Assembly (NCBI GenBank): GCA_034770075.1
Contig: CM068383.1
Span: forward strand, 40,009,222-40,073,221
Origin: Aralia elata
Taxonomy: Eukaryota > Streptophyta > Magnoliopsida > Apiales > Araliaceae
Direction: 5' to 3'
Length of the DNA stretch: 64,000 nucleotides
Positions 60,137 to 64,000 of the stretch are shown in pieces. The notes below the pieces were generated by a model, which was given only the letters and a program-made list of their open reading frames with translations, did no database searches and had not been told where the DNA came from. The stretch's first letter is position 1. Each line of letters begins with the position of its first letter. The position numbers and the translations under genes were made by a program.

Positions 60137-61037
60137 TTTTTTTTTTGCTAAATTTGTTAATGTATAGAAGAACCATAAATACAATGGCGAAGGGGCATAC
60201 CCCAGAGAAAAGAAGTCATCATGAGACAGGTCCCATGAGGAACAAACAAAGAAAACTATTCAACAAAGGAAATAGAATCAAAGCATAAAAGCAACCAATT
60301 ACAATCAAGCAATTACAACCAGTTATGATAAGTATGACATTTTTGAACAGCTTGTTGAAATTTCTTAGAACTTGAGAGCCGAGCTTTAACTAAATTGATG
60401 ATTTCCTTAGTCAATGCATGAGGGGGCAACATAGAACCCATCATGGAGCTTAGAATTTCGAGATCCCCAAATTTTATAAAGGGAGGTGGCGAGGATGAGT
60501 TTCAAAATTTCAGAGTGCATTTTCCTCCCTTGGAACTGCTGAATATATGCTATCAAATTATCCCAGTTTAATGGAATATTTCGCCAGTTTCCCAGTGCCA
60601 AGACATTAGTAATCACACCACTTGAATAAGGACAGTTAAAAAAGAGGTGGTTAAATGTTTCATTTACAATATTACACAAGGGACACCTCATCGGGATATA
60701 ATTAGAGTAAGACATGAAAGCATCATTTGTTGGGAATCTTTTGTGCAATGCAAGCCAAAGAAAGAAAGACTATCGAGGTACATAGTGCTTGTGCCAAAGG
60801 ATATTTGCCCAAGAGACAGTAGCACCTCGGCGACAGATGGAATCCCAAATTTTGTTAGCTTTCAAGTGTCAGATATCGATGGAATCCCAAGATATAGAGT
60901 CATCATTGGCAGACGGAGATGGGGCAGTTGTAAAAAGACTACGAAATTGGACAACATCATGATGGTTACTCTGGGGTAAAACCTAATTTGAGTGGGAAAT
61001 AATGCTAGAAAGAAGAGCAATTTTTGGGATCCTCGAG
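60137..61037 (-). pseudogene. LINE L2, 5'-truncated, minus strand
   Basis: Starts at poly-T 60137 (its 3' poly-A), with GCTAAATTTG tail and GGGGCATACCCC. 60407-60748 codes KRFPTNDAFMSYSN, PMRCPLCNIVNETFNHLFFN, CPYSSGVITNVLALGNWRN (zf-RVT), YKIWGSRNSKLHD. The upstream part to 61037 is degraded ORF2. Ends near ATCCTCGAG, similar to ATCCTCCCAAC before 60137 (partial TSD). Confidence 0.8.
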
Positions 61038-61895
61038 TTTTTTTTTTGCTAAATTTGTTTGTATATAAGGAGAAAAAAAGAATATTACAATGAAGATCAA
61101 AACAAAGACCTCTTCTCCTGAGAGATCTAAAGTACCTAGATAAACTAGGGAAAATCCAAATGCCTAACCTAATTTATAATATATCTTACAACCCGAGAAT
61201 AAGCACTGGAGACCAACTAATAAAATTAGAGAAAAAATGCAGCAACAAAAGTCTACAAATACGTCCAAAGCAAATTAGCACTGAAAAGCGCCTAATTGTC
61301 GATCATATTGGAGACCCCTGTTGCACAAGAAACCAGGCCAAAACCATGGGCCCAAACCGCTGAGAACAGGCAAGTGAATGCAGCGTGCAAAATGAAACCC
61401 AGCTGTAGCACTTGAAATATATTGTGGGCCAAAAACCGGGACAAAATACTCAACAAAAGCAACCTAAGAATGGGACCCAATATGGGAACCCGCAATGGGC
61501 AGCAACACCAAAAATGCCCACGTGAGGCTGCAAAAGACTCCAGCAGTAGCACATGAGCAGCAACAACGTGGGTAACAAACAACAGACCACTAGCAATCAG
61601 CACCTAAAAAATAGCAAAACCCATGCACGAGCATCAACAAAGCGGCCAGCAAAAGCTGCAAAACCAGCCAAAGTGGACCACCCACATGCAATCACTAACC
61701 CACCGACAAGCCAAATTGAAACATCACACGCTGGCAAGGACCTCCAGCGAGATCCCCAAAAACAAACCTCCCGCCAAACGCCGGCAGAAAGCAAAGCCAA
61801 CCTGAAACAACAGCAAAACCATCGGCGGAACAAGGTGAGCAAAGAACCCACCACAAATCAGTATAAAACAAATAAAATGGACAACTAAAGCCAAA
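61038..61895 (-). mobile_element. LINE-tailed non-autonomous retroposon copy 2
   Basis: Poly-T at 61039-61048 with GCTAAATTTG, as in the LINEs, then a body without LINE protein motifs. Its 3' half resembles 51181-51927 in inverse orientation (e.g. CCTAGTTTATCTAGG, ATCTTCATTGTAATA on minus). Short open frames at 61292-61888 on both strands are not recognised. Confidence 0.5.
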
Positions 61896-64000
61896 AATCA
61901 AAACAAAAATACATTGGCAAAGGGGCATCCCCCAGAACTGTAGTAATGTCATCTAGAGACAGACAAAAGATGATAAAGCTAAAGGACCAACCTAGAACAA
62001 ATTACAACACCCAATTGCAATAAAAATGGTCAGTGGTAGTAGCTTTGATAAAAGATGGGGACTTTGCCACTCTACACTTAATAATATGCACAACATCCTT
62101 AGCCAACCTGTTAGGGGGTATGAGCTCGTTTTGATGCAACTTCTTGTTCCTTGCCTCCCGAATTTTATAAAAAGAAGCAGCCAGAGTAAGACTCAAAATA
62201 TCCTTAGTAAGATTTCTACCTTGGAATTGAACTAACCTGTCAATGAAGTCATCCCAGTCCATGGGAAAATCCTGCCAATTTCCCACATCAAGAACATCCC
62301 TCATAATGCATTTAGAATAATCACAGTTGAAAAAAAGGTAGTTTCATTGTGCCTACTGCAAAAAGGGCAAGACAGAATCCTACCACCCGAGTAGTTCCTA
62401 GTGATATCATTCGTAAGGAGTTTCCTCAACAAACCCAGCCAAAGAATGAAAGAAAATCTAGGCACAGACAGCTTGTTCCACACCAAACTACACCAAACCT
62501 CCTGGTGCTGCCTTTGCCGAATAGATTCCCAAATCTGACTAGCCCGAATCCTTTTAATGTCCAGCGTATCCCACAGAATTTTGTTATCACAGTTCGAGGG
62601 ATCAGGGATGACCTCAAACTGTCGACGCAGCAAGATACTCTCGTGATGATTGCTCGAAGGCAGGCACCAATTAAAATTCTGAATGATATCAGCCACACGG
62701 GCCTCACGTGGTAACCCAAAATTTAGAAGCAGAGAGGGGGAAGGGTTAATAGACGAGCCCTGGATCCACGGGTCAAACCATAAACTCACATTATCACCTT
62801 TCCCCACAATATACTAAATATGTTGCCGAGCAATAGGCCGCAACTTAAGAACCTGCTTCCAAATCCAAGAGCAGTCGACATGTATGGAGATATGCCAGAA
62901 ATTATGTCTTTTAAGAACAACCACTTTAACCCACTTAGCCCAAAAGGAAATGGGATCAAACTGGACAACATTGATAAGATGCATTAGAATCAAAGATTTG
63001 TTCCAATCCAAGATATTTTTGATGCCCAACCCTCCTTCATTTGTCGGCAGAGATAGAGAATTCCAAGCCACTTTAGCACCACTCTTGGCCAACGAAGGAC
63101 CTTTCCATAAGAAACGACATAGTATAGACTGAATTTCTCTGAGCACAGATTTAGGAAGCAAGAAATGACAGCACCAAAAGGATTGCATAGCCATAAGAAC
63201 AAATTTTATCAGTTGTAACCTGCCAGCATAAGATAAAGCAATAGTAGTCCAAGAAGAGACTTTTCTCGTGGTTCTATGAATGAGAGGAATACAATCATTG
63301 TAAGAGAGCTTTGAGGAAATAAGGGGCACTCCAAAAAAGGTGACAGGTAGAGACCCAAGAGGAAACCCCAACGAATCAAGGATGGACTGAGACGTTGCTT
63401 GATCTGTATTTGCCAGAAAACACTGACTTTTCTGTGCATTTGGAATCAGCCCAGAAAAAAGAGAAAAGGAAAGAATGCAGGACTTGATGATGTTAACCGT
63501 CTGCACATTTCCATGACAAAAGATAAGGACATCATCGACAAAGAATAAATGAGACATTTTACTGTCCTAGTTCTCCAATGGTACTTGAAACCCTGTTGCA
63601 CGGTTCCCCACTTCAGCTTCAAAGACAACCTCCATAACCATCACAAAAAGATATGGGGAAATCGGGTCCCCTTGTCTCAAGCCTCTAGAGCTCCCAAAAT
63701 ACCCAGCAAGGACTCCATTAACTTTAACCGAGAACATAGCAGTAGTCACACAAGCATGAATCCAACTAATAAATAAATCAGGGAATTGAAATAGCCGAAG
63801 AGTTTCAAAAATAGAATCCCAACTAACTGTATCATATGCCTTCTTTAAATCAATCTTGATCGCACATCTAGGAGAGCCAAGACGATCTATGGTAATTGCG
63901 GAAGAGCTCTTGAGCTAAAAGAATATTATCGCTGATGCTCCTACCCTGAACAAAAGCAGACTGGGCTTGGTCAACAAAAGAGGGGAGCACACCTTTAAGT
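61896..64000 (-). pseudogene. LINE L4 (L1-type) ORF2, partial at window end
   Basis: 3' UTR (GGGGCATCCCCCAG) from about 61915. 62002-62304 and 62301-62807 code the C-terminal domain (GKGDNVSLWFDPWIQGSS, SFILWLGLLRKLL, CPFCSRHNET). 62814-63557 codes MSHLFFVDDVLIFCHGN (FVDD box), TFFGVPLISSKLSY and LSYAGRLQLIKFVLMAMQSF. 63567-63749 codes YFGSSRGLRQGDPISPYLFV. 63750-64000 holds AIKIDLKKAYDTVSWDS and FVQGRSISDNILLAQEL in shifted frames. Several frameshifts; the largest LINE piece here. It runs off the window. Confidence 0.87.

Noticed and set aside
61292..61888. Ala/Gln/Lys- or Leu-rich frames on both strands
   Set aside because: Mutually overlapping frames in a non-coding retroposon; no family resemblance.

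Overview
This is a nuclear plant (eudicot-like) window: one host gene, split by short and very long introns, in a deep pile of retrotransposons and MITEs. I see no bacterial, organellar, rRNA, tRNA-gene or CRISPR content. The species cannot be named from the sequence.

Host gene (1-23382, + strand): six exons encode the last 538 residues of PRMT3, the zinc-finger protein arginine methyltransferase. The first exons lie before the window. Exons 1-5 sit at 174-4594. The final exon (22927-23382) follows an 18.3 kb intron that carries a nested set of repeats, mostly antisense to the gene. The intron at 933-3779 carries a Mutator-type element with a perfect 9-bp target duplication.

Repeat layout. 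5420-5693: Stowaway-like MITE. 5722-19231: Ty3/gypsy element D (minus), whose 5' LTR was hit by related element A (11985-18739), which itself carries a Mutator-like MITE (16191-17076). 21003-22259: Stowaway-like MITE hit by a hAT-like element. 23729-25157: LINE remnant just after PRMT3. 25386-26658: Athila-like LTR piece. 26756-39257: complete but broken chromodomain-bearing (Tekay-like) Ty3/gypsy element I with 3.76 kb LTRs. 39330-40975: Ty1/copia remnant. 42434-52143: Athila-like element J (LTR and gag start) split by solo LTR E (itself hit by LINE K), by solo LTR F (itself hit by inverted element C), and by a LINE-tailed retroposon. 52144-59820: solo LTR in head-to-head contact with element G, whose LTR holds copia-like solo LTR H and a 712-bp tandem duplication, and whose body holds a tRNA-derived SINE. 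59821-64000: several LINE pieces.

D, A, C, E, F, G and the 52.1 kb solo LTR form one superfamily. They share the LTR 3' end (GGAGTCTATCA), an initiator-Met-like primer site and a TATAAATA core promoter. In D the pol reading frame runs through the polypurine tract into U3. Just after that coding tail, and about 140-390 bp upstream of TATA, every LTR carries a cluster of short GC-rich palindromic repeats, but the repeat motif differs from subfamily to subfamily. This conserved position with a swapped motif is the most unusual pattern in the window. A and G appear to be a non-autonomous branch that keeps a long RT-derived frame with damaged catalytic motifs.
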